Source: RBG-13-68-16 sp041494245 (GTDB lineage Bacteria; Acidobacteriota; Thermoanaerobaculia; Thermoanaerobaculales; Thermoanaerobaculaceae). From it: a stretch of DNA of 64,000 nucleotides. A program made the translations under genes and the position numbers. The stretch spans positions 1-64,000 of the forward strand of contig JBGQAK010000012.1 in the NCBI GenBank assembly GCA_041494245.1, written 5' to 3'. Below, one piece after another: positions 51,638-60,768 of this stretch (position 1 is the first letter of the stretch; the number at the start of each line of letters is the position of its first letter). The notes beneath the pieces are model-generated. The model saw only the letters and a program-made list of their open reading frames with translations, was not told the DNA's origin and ran no database searches.

Positions 51638-53710
51638 TCAGCGCAGCATCTTCCAGAGGTAGGCGTACTGGAGCGCCTCGATGTACGCCTTCTCCGCGTT
51701 GACCGAGCCCGAGCTGTGGCCGCCCTCGATGTTCTCGAAGTAGTAGACGGGGTTGCCGAACGATTCCAGCTTGGCGACCATCTTGCGGGCGTGGGCGGGG
51801 TGCACCCGGTCGTCCCTCGTGTTGGTCCAGTAGAACGGGGTCGGGTACTTGACGCCCTTCTTTAATTGCTCGTACGGCGACCACGTCCTGATGTACTCCC
51901 AGTCCTCGGGCTTGTCGGGGTTGCCGTACTCGGCCATCCAGCTCGCCCCCGCGAGAAGGTGGTTGAAGCGCCTCATGTCGGCCAGCGGGACCTGTGCCAC
52001 CACGGCGTTGAAAAGATCCGGGCGCAGCGTGAACGTCCCGCCGACCAGCAGGCCGCCCTGCGAGCCTCCCATGATGCCGAGGTGGCGCGAGGAAGTGATC
52101 TTCCGCGCGATCAGGTCCTCGCCGACGGCGCTGAAGTCCTCGAAGTTGTGCATGTGGTTCTGCTTCATTGCGGCCTTGTGCCAGCTCGGTCCGAACTCGC
52201 CACCGCCGCGGATGTTCGCGAGGACGTACACACCGCCGCGCGCGAGCCACGATGCGCCGACGCCGCCGCTGTAGAACGGCAGCTCGGGGATCTCGAACCC
52301 GCCGTACCCGTACAGCAGCGTCGGCGCCTTCCCGTCGGCCTTGAAGCGCTTGGGGGTCACGACGAAGTACGGGATCTTCGTGCCGTCCTTCGAGGTCGCC
52401 TCGAACTGCTCGACCTTCATGCCGCTGGTGTCGAAGAACGCCGGCATGGACCTCGCCTTTTCCACCTTCTGGCCTTCGGCAAGGAAGAGCGAGGAGGGGG
52501 TCAGGAAGTCCTGGTACGTGTAGAAGAAGAGATCGGCCGCGTCGGTGGTCGTGGTGACGCGAACCGTCCCGAGCGTGGGCAGGGGGAGCTCCGCACGCTT
52601 CCACGCCCCGTCCGCGAAGGTGAGCGTGGCGAGGCGGCCGCGTACGTTGTCTAGCCACGACATGACGATCCGGTCCCTCGTGGCGCTGACCGAGCCGAGC
52701 GAGGTCCGCGGCGCGGGCTGAAAGAGCACGTCGAAGGTGCGGCCCCCGCGCAGGTAGTCGTCGAGGCCGATCGCCAGCAGGGCGCCGGTGGGGTAGACCT
52801 TGCCGCCGACCGTCCAGTCGGAACGGAGCGAGAAGAGCATGTGGTCCTTGAAGATCTCCTCGAGTTCGGCGTCCTCGGGGATGTCGAGCTTGACGAGGCG
52901 CCCGCCCAGCACGAGGTACTTCTCGGAGCGGAAGAACGCCGGCACGCGCTGCACCAGGTCGTAGCGTCCCTCGGGCGTGAAGATGGTGTAGCCGGCGGAC
53001 GACACGTCGCCGGCGTCACCGGCGAACACGGTTGTGGCCGCAGCCAGCGGAGTCCCGCGCTTCCACAGCTTGACGAGACGCGGGTAACCCGAGTTTGTGA
53101 GCGATCCTTCGCCGAAATCGGTGCCGACCCACAGCGTGTCCTCGTCCCGCCACGCGACCCTCGACTTGGCCTTCGGCAGGGCGAACCCGTCCTTGACGAA
53201 GTCCTTGGCGACCGTGTCGAACTCGCGCTCGACCGAGGCGTCACCGCCCCCGGGGGAGAGCGACACCATGCAGCGCCGGTACTCCGGCGGCAGGCAGCTC
53301 GCCCCTTTGAACACCCACATGGTGTTGTCCGCCTTGGAGAGGGCGTCCACGTCGATCAGGGTTTCCCAGCCCGGGTCGGCCGTACGGTGCGAAGCGAGCG
53401 TCGTGCGGCGCCAGATCCCGCGCACGTGGGAGGGGTCCTGCCAGAAGTTGTAGACCGCCAGGCCGTGCAGCGTCGGCGTCGCGATGCGGTCCTTGGAGTC
53501 GAGGATCTCGAGGGTGCGTTTGTAGATCGGTTTGAACTCCTTGATCGCCTCGAGCTCTTTGGTCGTCCGGGAGTTCTGCGCCTTGACCCACTCCAGCGCC
53601 TTCTGCCCGTCGATCTCCTCGAGCCACGCAAACGGATCGTTGTCCTCAGCGCCAAAAGCCAGCGTGCCCATGAGCAGGCACGCGCCCAGCACGACGGCAC
53701 GTCGTAGCAT
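51638..53710 (-). CDS. Prolyl oligopeptidase family serine peptidase (S9A)
   Basis: The 690-residue protein has a signal peptide (to LAFGAED). Its S9 N-terminal propeller starts DPFAWLEEIDGQKALEWVKA. The alpha/beta-hydrolase domain has the nucleophile GGSQGG, the Asp in NTRDDRVHP and the His in EGGHSSG. It cleaves short peptides after proline, probably in the periplasm. The ATG at 53710 follows a GGAGACC-type site. The first domain is typical, without truncation. Confidence 0.92.
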   Translation of the reverse strand: MLRRAVVLGACLLMGTLAFGAEDNDPFAWLEEIDGQKALEWVKAQNSRTTKELEAIKEFKPIYKRTLEILDSKDRIATPTLHGLAVYNFWQDPSHVRGIWRRTTLASHRTADPGWETLIDVDALSKADNTMWVFKGASCLPPEYRRCMVSLSPGGGDASVEREFDTVAKDFVKDGFALPKAKSRVAWRDEDTLWVGTDFGEGSLTNSGYPRLVKLWKRGTPLAAATTVFAGDAGDVSSAGYTIFTPEGRYDLVQRVPAFFRSEKYLVLGGRLVKLDIPEDAELEEIFKDHMLFSLRSDWTVGGKVYPTGALLAIGLDDYLRGGRTFDVLFQPAPRTSLGSVSATRDRIVMSWLDNVRGRLATLTFADGAWKRAELPLPTLGTVRVTTTTDAADLFFYTYQDFLTPSSLFLAEGQKVEKARSMPAFFDTSGMKVEQFEATSKDGTKIPYFVVTPKRFKADGKAPTLLYGYGGFEIPELPFYSGGVGASWLARGGVYVLANIRGGGEFGPSWHKAAMKQNHMHNFEDFSAVGEDLIARKITSSRHLGIMGGSQGGLLVGGTFTLRPDLFNAVVAQVPLADMRRFNHLLAGASWMAEYGNPDKPEDWEYIRTWSPYEQLKKGVKYPTPFYWTNTRDDRVHPAHARKMVAKLESFGNPVYYFENIEGGHSSGSVNAEKAYIEALQYAYLWKMLR

Positions 53711-53984
53711 TCCTGGTCTCCTTTCTGTCTTCGTGTGTCCTTCCATGGGGTCCAAGACCATGAGGGCGGGAGTCTAGGACGATCCGCCTGGCCTTTTCAA
53801 CGGCCGCCGGGTGCCTGGGGCGGGACCGGCAGCCTGTGGAGGATACTGACCTCGGACCGGTGTCATTCAGCTCCGGGGTAGTCGGCACACATCCATTGGT
53901 TCGGTAGCAGGTACGACCTTCCCACCGGCGCCACGTGGTACCGTCGGCGGTCGCGCGTGCGGGTCGCGACAGGCGGAGGGCAGG

Positions 53985-55259
53985 ATGAAGGCGCTGCGTG
54001 TGGCTGTCGCGCTCGGGGTGCTCGGTTCGGTGGTCTGCGCGGGTCAGGGCGGAGCTGGCCGCCCGCTGCTGGTGACGGTGGATGACCTGCCGGTCGCGGC
54101 CGGGCGGCTCCACACCGACGCGGCGGAGCGGGCGAAGATCACGGAGGGGCTGCTCGCGGCGCTCGCGAGGCACCACGTTCCGGCGGTCGGGTTCGTGATC
54201 TTGGGCAACGTCGCCGGCGCGCAGGACACGAAGATCCTCGAGGCGTGGCTGGCCGCCGGCCACGAGCTGGGCAACCACTCGAGGGCTCACCTGGACTACA
54301 GGCGGACAGCCGCCGAAGCGTATGTTGCCGACGTGGAGGCCGGTCGGGCGGGGATTGCAGAGGTGCTCGCGCCCCGCGGGCTTTCGGTGCGCTTTTTCAG
54401 GTTCCCCTACTTGCGCGAGGGCGACACTGACGCGAAGCTCGACGCGATGCGCTCGTACCTCGAGCGTTCGGGGCAGCGCGCCGTTCCCGTGACCATTGAC
54501 GACCAGGACTGGTCGTACGAGGACCGGTGGGTGACGGCCCGGCGGGCGGGTGATTCGGCGGGGATGGCGCGGGTGGCCGAGGAGTACCAGGCGGCGCTCC
54601 GCGTCGAGGTGCTCGCGCAGACGGAGGCGGGGGACGAGCTATTCGGGCGCCCGGTGCCGCAGATCCTGCTGCTGCACGCCAACGAGGTGGGCGCTGCGCA
54701 GTGGGATGCGCTGTTCACGTGGCTCCAGACGCGGGGGTACGGCTTCGCGACGGCGGACGAGGTCATGGCCGATCCCGCGATCTCCACGCCGCACCGCTAC
54801 GTCAACGATCCGGGCGGCTCGCTCTGGTATCGCGTCGCGCACGAGCGGCAGGTGCTCAAGGCGCGGGAGCAGGTGACGAGCCTCCTCGAGGCGCAGACCG
54901 CCGCGTGGAACCGCGGCGATCTCGCGGCGTTCTGCGCGGTCTACGACGAGGATGCTGTCTTCGTCACGCCGTCCGGGCTCACCCGTGGGCGCCAGGCCGT
55001 ACTCGGCCGCTACCAGGCCCGCTACCCGACGCGCGATGCGATGGGCACGCTGACGCTCGAGCCGGTCGAGGTGCGCGAGGCGTGGGGGAACGAGGCGACG
55101 CTGCTCGGCGACACCGTGCCGTCGAGGGTCCACGGGGTCAGCGTGGTCGCCCGCTGGGCGCTGCGGGCGGTAGACGGCTCACAGCGCACCGGGCTCACGC
55201 TGCTCGTCTTTCAGCGGCGCGGCGGCCGCTGGCTCATCGTCCAGGACGCCTCGATGTAG
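53985..55259 (+). CDS. Polysaccharide deacetylase with C-terminal SnoaL-like domain
   Basis: Of 424 residues, 1-25 form a signal peptide. Residues ~27-280 are a NodB-type deacetylase (VTVDDLP, ELGNHSRAHLDY with the HxxxH metal ligands, RFPYLREGD). Residues ~295-424 are a DUF4440/SnoaL-like alpha+beta barrel (LLEAQTAAWNRGDLAAFCAV...GRWLIVQDASM). The two parts share one frame with no linker break. It probably removes acetyl groups from a glycan; the role of the barrel is unknown. Confidence 0.82.
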   Translation: MKALRVAVALGVLGSVVCAGQGGAGRPLLVTVDDLPVAAGRLHTDAAERAKITEGLLAALARHHVPAVGFVILGNVAGAQDTKILEAWLAAGHELGNHSRAHLDYRRTAAEAYVADVEAGRAGIAEVLAPRGLSVRFFRFPYLREGDTDAKLDAMRSYLERSGQRAVPVTIDDQDWSYEDRWVTARRAGDSAGMARVAEEYQAALRVEVLAQTEAGDELFGRPVPQILLLHANEVGAAQWDALFTWLQTRGYGFATADEVMADPAISTPHRYVNDPGGSLWYRVAHERQVLKAREQVTSLLEAQTAAWNRGDLAAFCAVYDEDAVFVTPSGLTRGRQAVLGRYQARYPTRDAMGTLTLEPVEVREAWGNEATLLGDTVPSRVHGVSVVARWALRAVDGSQRTGLTLLVFQRRGGRWLIVQDASM

Positions 55260-55361
55260 ACGCCGCACGCGGCGGGAAAGGCGAGACACCGATACATCGC
55301 ACGGGCGAATGGATGCCGTGCATCCACCGGGGCCTTGACCGGCGTCACACCCAAGGCGGCT

Positions 55362-55955
55362 TCACTTCCCCTTGGCGATCGCCTTCACGACGTCCTCGAG
55401 GCCGTTCTCGATGGCATCCTTGATCGTCGAGCCGCGGGACTTGTGGCGGACGAAACCCAGGATCGTCCCGCTCGAGTCCTTGCAGATCACCTCTTCCCCC
55501 GCTCCAGGGTTGGCGAAGACCCCGCCCCAGAAGCGGCCCCCCCCCGACGGCTCCCAGGCGTTGAAGATGTTGCCCTCGATGACCATGTCGGCCCGGCCCG
55601 AGTCGACGACCTGAAAACCCTGCTTCTCGAGCCATTCCTTCAGGTACTCGGGGCCGTACTCCGCGGCGTGCCTCCCCTCGATCTTGTGGGTGTCAACGGC
55701 GTTGCTGGTGAAGGGCTTGATCAGCACCGTCTTGTACGACTTCAAGCTTCCGTTCGGGAAGTAGACCCAGTCGGCATCGTCACCCTTGACGAGCTTGGAG
55801 TAGTCGGGCAGGTACCCCTGCGGCTCGTCGCTCTCCTTGGCGTCGTCCGAAGCCAGGAACGTCTTTGCCTTCTTGGCCCAGGCGTTGTCCGGGACCGTCA
55901 GCGCGACCACGGCAATGAGGACGGCCAGGCCCGCGACCAGCGACTCTCTTTTCAT
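55362..55955 (-). CDS. Secreted DUF4410-like protein
   Basis: The 197-residue protein has a signal peptide (to AWAK). TVLIKPFTSNAVDTHK, GFQVVDSGRADMVIEGNI and a C-terminal GSTIKDAIENGLEDVVKAIA follow. The last two blocks resemble the DUF4410/lipoprotein type, but no Cys lipobox is present. Function unknown. It is convergent with the deacetylase. Confidence 0.6.
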   Translation of the reverse strand: MKRESLVAGLAVLIAVVALTVPDNAWAKKAKTFLASDDAKESDEPQGYLPDYSKLVKGDDADWVYFPNGSLKSYKTVLIKPFTSNAVDTHKIEGRHAAEYGPEYLKEWLEKQGFQVVDSGRADMVIEGNIFNAWEPSGGGRFWGGVFANPGAGEEVICKDSSGTILGFVRHKSRGSTIKDAIENGLEDVVKAIAKGK

Positions 55956-56156
55956 CTCGTGTTCCCCCTGCGAACAGCTTAGCAGAAGCCCCGAAGGGGA
56001 GGAGCAGATCCGTCCTCTGATGCGCTGGCGCCCAGCCAGCGATTCAGGCAAGGCCGCCCTCATCCTCATACGCGGGCGCGAGAAACCAAGGCTACCGGAA
56101 CGCGTAGAATCGCGAGGCCCTCGGCTCGGGGGCGAAGCCGTGCTCAGGGAGGAGCG

Positions 56157-59100
56157 ATGAGAGACAACGGACGTGCACGCGGGACGGTGTTCGGTCTTGC
56201 TCTGGTCTTGGCGTTGGTTGCGGCGGTCTCCGCCCCGGCGGCGGAGCGCGCCCTCTGGCTGCGGTACCCGGCGATCTCGCCGGACGGCAAGGTCGTGGTG
56301 TTCAGCTACCACGGCAACCTCTGGAAGGTGCCCGCCACCGGCGGCAGGGCGGAGCCGCTGACGATGAGCGACGCGTACAACACGATGCCGGTGTGGTCGC
56401 CGGATGGAACGAAAATCGCGTTCGCTTCGGATCGCTACGGGAACTTCGACATCTTCGTGATGCCCGCCGAGGGCGGCGAGGCGAAGAGGCTGACGTTCCA
56501 TTCGGCCGATGAGACCCCCACCAGCTTCACCCCCGACGGGAAGGCCGTGCTCTTCACCGCCGCCATCCTGGACGCGGCGTCGAATGTGTTGTTCCCCACG
56601 GGTGCGCAGCCCGAGCTGTACGAGGTGGGCTTGGACGGCGGCATGCCCAGGCAGGTTTTGACCACCCCGGCGATCTACGCCGTCTACGACCGGGAGGGCA
56701 AGCGCCTCGCGTATACCGGCCTGAAGGGGTATGAGCACGAGTGGCGCAAGCACGACAACTCATCGTTTGCCCGCGACCTCTGGCTCTTCGACGTGGCGAG
56801 CGGCAAGCACACGCAGCTCACCCCCTCGGGGGCGGACAACCGCCAGCCGGTGTGGGCCCCCGACCAGAAGTCGCTGTTCTTCCTTTCCGAACGGAGCGGA
56901 TCGTTCAACGTATGGCGGCTCGAGCTTGCCGATCCGAAGCATCCGGTGCAGGTCACCGCGCACAAGACCGACCCGGTGCGGTTCCTGAGCGCCTCCCGCA
57001 ACGGGGACCTGTGCTACGCGTACGAGGGTGAGATCTGGGTGCGCCCCGCCGGAAGCACCGAGAGCCGGCGGCTCGAGGTTTCAGTGGCCGCGGATCAGCG
57101 TAGCGTCGAGGTGAAGCCGACCGACGTCACGGAGGAGGTGACCGAGTTCGATGTGTCCCTGGATGGGAGCGAGATCGCGTTCGTTGCCCGCGGCGAGGTG
57201 TTCGTGACGTCCACGGAGCATGGCACCACCCGGCGGATCACCAACACCCCCGAGCAGGAACGCTCGGTCAGCTTCAGTCCCGACGGCCGCAGCCTGCTGT
57301 ACGCCTCGGAGCGTGGCAGCAGCTGGAAGATCTACCGCACCGACCTGACCGACAAGGATGAGCCCAACTTCTTTAACGCCACCGCGTTGAAGGAGACGCC
57401 GGTGGTGGCAACGGACACGGAGACGTTCCAGCCGCGCTTCTCCCCGGACGGCACAGAGGTTGCGTACCTCGAGGAGCGGACCACCCTGAAGGTGATTAAC
57501 CTCAAGACCGGCAAAGTCCGCACGATCCTCCCGGGCGACATGAACTACTCCTACCTGGACGGCGACCAGTGGTACGAATGGTCCCCGGACGGTCGCTCGT
57601 TCGCGGTGCAGTTCCTGAGCCACACGCGGTGGTCTTCCGAGGTCGGGCTGATCCCGGCGTCGGGGGAAGGCCAGCTCGTCAACGTGACTAAAAGCGGGTA
57701 CGAGGACGTGATTCCGCGGTTTGCGATGAAGGGCGAGGTCCTCTTCTGGCTCACCGACCGTTACGGCCTGCGCGCGCAGGCCGGCGACCCGCGGGAGCAG
57801 GACGTGTACGCGGCGTTCCTCACCAAGAAGGGATGGGATCGCTACTGCCTCGACCAGGCCGCGTTCGACCAGCTCAAGGCCAAGGAGAAGGAGAAGGAGA
57901 AGGACAAGGAAAAGGCAAAGGACAAGGATAAAGAGAAGGGGAAGGAGAAGGGCACCGAGGAGGCGAAGGCTCCGAAGCTCCCGGAGAACGTGGCGATCGA
58001 GTTCGACGGCCTCGATGACCGCATCGTCCGCCTCTCCATGCACTCCGCTGACCTGGCCGGGGCTGCGCTCTCGCCGGACGGCGAGACCCTGTACTACCTC
58101 GCGAAGTTCGAGAAGGGGTTCGACCTGTGGAAGTACGTCCCGCGCAAGAAGGAGGTCAAGCTCCTTGCCAAGCTCGACGCCAAGGAGGCCGACTTGAGGC
58201 TCGACCGCGATGGGAAGAAGGCGTTCGTCCTCGCGGACAACCGGCTGACGACGGTGGACCTTGAGTCGGGTAAGAGCACGCCCGTGAAGGCGTCGGCGAC
58301 GATGGACCTCAACGCGGCGGCCGAGCGGACGTACATGTTCGAGCACGCGTGGCGCCAGACGTTGAAGAAGTTCCTGGTGGTGAACATGCACGGTGTGGAC
58401 TGGCAGGCGATGAAGGTCGCGTACGGCCGCTACCTCCCGTACATCGACAACGACCGCGACTTTGCCGAGCTGATCTCCGAGATGCAGGGGGAGCTCAACG
58501 CTTCCCACACCGGCGGACGCTACCGGCCGTTGAAGCAGGAAGGCGACGCCACCGCTGCCCTGGGCTTCTTCCCCGATCCCAAGTACGTGGGCGACGGGGT
58601 GGCAATCCTCGAGGTCATCGAGGGCGGGCCGCTCCAGAAACAGGGAACCAAAATCAAAACCGGCGTCGTCATCGAGGGGATCGACGGGGCGAAGATCGCA
58701 GCCGGGGCGAACTGGTACACGCTGCTCAACCGCAAGGCGGACACGCCGGTGCGGCTCGCCCTGTTCGATCCCAAGGCCGGAGCGCGCTGGGAGGAGAGCG
58801 TCAAGCCGATCTCCTGGATGGTGCAGTCGCGCCTCCTGTACCAGCGCTGGGTGCGCTCGCGCCGCGACGAGGTTGACCGCCTCTCCGGCGGGTGCCTGGG
58901 TTACGCCCACATCCGCGGCATGAACGACGGCGCCTACCGTGAGATCTTCGAGGAGATCTTTGGGCGCAACGTGGACAGGGAAGCGATCGTCCTCGACACG
59001 CGCTGGAACGGCGGCGGCAATCTCGTGGAGGCGCTGACCGTGTTCCTCAGCGGCAAGGTGTACGCGCGCGACGTGCCGCGCGGCCAACAGGTCGGCGTGG

Positions 59101-59450
59101 AGCCGTACCAGCGCTGGACCAAGCCGTCTATCGTCGTCATGAACGAGGGTAACTACTCCGACGCCCACTGCTTCCCGATGGCCTACACCCAGCTCGGGCT
59201 CGGCGAGACCGTGGGCATGCCGGTGCCCGGCACGTGCACCTCGGTGTGGTGGGAGCGCCTGCAGAATCGCAACCTCGTGTTCGGGATCCCGGAGGTGGCG
59301 CTCATCGACATGCAGGGCGACATCATGGAGAACAAGCACCTCGCCCCGACCTACCTGGTGGGCAATGACGCGGCGCTCGTGGCGGCGGGGCGCGACCAGC
59401 AGCTCGAGAAGGCCGTGGAGGTGCTCCTGGCGAAGCTCCCGAAGCGTTAA
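56157..59450 (+). CDS. Tricorn-type protease
   Basis: The 1097-residue protein has a signal peptide, then two beta-propellers with many YPAISPDGK, PVWSPDGT and PSFSPDG-like PD40 repeats. A KEKEKDKEKAKDKDKEKGKE linker follows (residues ~575-600). Then come a PDZ-like domain (IDNDRDFAELISEMQGELNA...VAILEVIEGG) and a tail-specific protease domain with GYAHIRGMND and NEGNYSDAHCFP (the Ser of the Tricorn pattern). Tricorn degrades peptides into small pieces. The very basic/acidic charged linker is an unusual insert. The start overlaps GGAGG by a few bases. Confidence 0.9.
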   Translation: MRDNGRARGTVFGLALVLALVAAVSAPAAERALWLRYPAISPDGKVVVFSYHGNLWKVPATGGRAEPLTMSDAYNTMPVWSPDGTKIAFASDRYGNFDIFVMPAEGGEAKRLTFHSADETPTSFTPDGKAVLFTAAILDAASNVLFPTGAQPELYEVGLDGGMPRQVLTTPAIYAVYDREGKRLAYTGLKGYEHEWRKHDNSSFARDLWLFDVASGKHTQLTPSGADNRQPVWAPDQKSLFFLSERSGSFNVWRLELADPKHPVQVTAHKTDPVRFLSASRNGDLCYAYEGEIWVRPAGSTESRRLEVSVAADQRSVEVKPTDVTEEVTEFDVSLDGSEIAFVARGEVFVTSTEHGTTRRITNTPEQERSVSFSPDGRSLLYASERGSSWKIYRTDLTDKDEPNFFNATALKETPVVATDTETFQPRFSPDGTEVAYLEERTTLKVINLKTGKVRTILPGDMNYSYLDGDQWYEWSPDGRSFAVQFLSHTRWSSEVGLIPASGEGQLVNVTKSGYEDVIPRFAMKGEVLFWLTDRYGLRAQAGDPREQDVYAAFLTKKGWDRYCLDQAAFDQLKAKEKEKEKDKEKAKDKDKEKGKEKGTEEAKAPKLPENVAIEFDGLDDRIVRLSMHSADLAGAALSPDGETLYYLAKFEKGFDLWKYVPRKKEVKLLAKLDAKEADLRLDRDGKKAFVLADNRLTTVDLESGKSTPVKASATMDLNAAAERTYMFEHAWRQTLKKFLVVNMHGVDWQAMKVAYGRYLPYIDNDRDFAELISEMQGELNASHTGGRYRPLKQEGDATAALGFFPDPKYVGDGVAILEVIEGGPLQKQGTKIKTGVVIEGIDGAKIAAGANWYTLLNRKADTPVRLALFDPKAGARWEESVKPISWMVQSRLLYQRWVRSRRDEVDRLSGGCLGYAHIRGMNDGAYREIFEEIFGRNVDREAIVLDTRWNGGGNLVEALTVFLSGKVYARDVPRGQQVGVEPYQRWTKPSIVVMNEGNYSDAHCFPMAYTQLGLGETVGMPVPGTCTSVWWERLQNRNLVFGIPEVALIDMQGDIMENKHLAPTYLVGNDAALVAAGRDQQLEKAVEVLLAKLPKR

Positions 59451-59497
59451 GCCACTCGGCTCGCCGGCTCGGGTAGCACCTCCTCCGATACCACTTC

Positions 59498-60301
59498 GGT
59501 ACCAGGTACCGCCATCTCACCTTGTGGTGTGCGCTCCAGGGGCTCGACGGGCTCGACGTGGCGCATGGGCACGCTGTCACACCGTTGACCGTTGAGGAAT
59601 GCAAGAGTCTCAGCCTGCGAGGGCGAGGATGCGGGCGATATCGAGGGTCCCCTGGGCTCCCCACCCCTTCACGCCTGGGGGCACCTCCGGCCGGAAACCC
59701 TCGTACAGGCGGAACGCCTCGCCGGCCAGCCGGTCGGGGGGCAGCGACCCGGCCAGGCGTTCCATCGCGGCGCGGACGTCGGCGAGCGCGTCGCCGAACT
59801 TCCCCCCGAGGTAGCGCGCCACGCTTTCAGGGGAAATCGGTTTCTCCTTGGCGAGCGCGCGCACGCCGTACAGGGTTGCCGTCACCGGGACCGCGCGGCC
59901 AAGGAGGTCCACGTTGAGCGCTTCGCCCTTCTTCAGCTTCTTCTTACGCTCCTGGACGCTCCCGGGCACCGACGGCACGAACAGGCCGAGGCGCACCCCC
60001 TTCGAGTAGGCGTTCAACCCCGCCACCGCCCGTCCCAGCGTGAGCGCCTCGTCGCGGTCGAAGCCCAGCCGCTCGGCCACGACAGCGGCCCAAAGGGTGA
60101 GCACGGGCGCGCGGTTCACCTTGATCGTCCGGGCTTTCTCGGGCATCGTCATCTCGGACCTCACTCAGTCAGGCCTCCAACGCAAACGCCGTCGTATTCG
60201 TCCTCCACCAGTGTCCCTCTGGCGGTCCTTCCGATCAAGCCACCGCTCCCTCTCACCCAACTGGAATACGGTCAAAGGTGAGATAGTGGTACCTGGTACC
60301 A
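59498..60301. mobile_element. Gene cassette bracketed by inverted GGTACC-repeat ends
   Basis: The left end at 59498-59521 (GGTACCAGGTACC, GCCATCTCACC) and the right end at 60278-60301 (GGTGAGATAGTG, GTACCTGGTACC) are near-exact inverted copies (22 of 24). They are 804 bp apart and enclose one gene. Interior sequence of the short elements is absent. It looks like a larger non-autonomous element that has picked up a gene. Confidence 0.6.
59610..60152 (-). CDS. Conserved-looking hypothetical protein inside the repeat-bracketed cassette
   Basis: The ~180-residue soluble helical protein has no signal. The N-terminal block KVNRAPVLTLWAAVVAERLG, then GFDRDEALTLGRAVAGLNAY, reads like a conserved family present in several phyla. 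The C-terminal half (PPDRLAGEAFRLYEGFRPEV) is less clear. I use the ATG at 60152; a GTG at 60164 is possible. No named domain is recognised. Confidence 0.65.
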   Translation of the reverse strand: MTMPEKARTIKVNRAPVLTLWAAVVAERLGFDRDEALTLGRAVAGLNAYSKGVRLGLFVPSVPGSVQERKKKLKKGEALNVDLLGRAVPVTATLYGVRALAKEKPISPESVARYLGGKFGDALADVRAAMERLAGSLPPDRLAGEAFRLYEGFRPEVPPGVKGWGAQGTLDIARILALAG

Positions 60302-60399
60302 GAGATAGCGGAGTGGCCGCGGGTTCGGAAGAGTTCCGGATCAGACGCGTTTACCCTTGCTGCGCTCTGTGCCGTGCGCCTCTCCCGAGTTCCGGTCCC

Positions 60400-60691
60400 C
60401 TAGTCCAGATGCATCCGCGCCATGAACCCGGATGCGGCGAGATCGCGCGGCCCCGCGAGGTCGGCCCGGCGCTGGGCTCGCAGCAGCGCGCCGTAGACCG
60501 ACAGGTCGCGCGCCATCATGCGCAGCCGCTGTCGGATCCGCGGGTCGCGCACCTCCCTGGCCTCATCGAGGGCGTCGGGCGGCGCCGCGAGCCGCGGCCT
60601 CCGCCAGGACCGCCGCCACGAGGCTCGCGCTCACCGAGTCCGAGTGCGGACTGGCAATCACTCCGAGAATGTTGACCGCCGAGGCCGCCAT
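60400..60691 (-). pseudogene. Frameshifted remnant of a flavodoxin-like reductase
   Basis: The minus strand begins MAASAVNILGVIASPHSDSV, like an FMN reductase start (glycine-poor), then runs into a stop. A shifted frame continues EAREVRDPRIRQRLRMMARD, LSVYGALLRAQRRADLAGP and ends ARMHLD. Codon use looks genuine in both parts, so a single indel near 60570-60590 is likely. It could be two short genes or a decayed one. Confidence 0.4.
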
Positions 60692-60768
60692 CGTCTCACC
60701 GCCGGTTCTCCTAACCGCTCCCCGTGTTCGGTGATTCCTCGGCGGCCGGGATCGGCTACCATGGGCCG

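Noticed and set aside
57081..59339. A 752-codon minus-strand frame across the Tricorn gene
   Set aside because: Antisense shadow of a well-conserved gene; no ribosome site or motif.
10191..60301. GGTACC repeats as integron attC sites or a CRISPR array
   Set aside because: Copies are not regularly spaced, have long shared interiors, both orientations exist, and no integrase or cas gene is present. A MITE-like family fits better.
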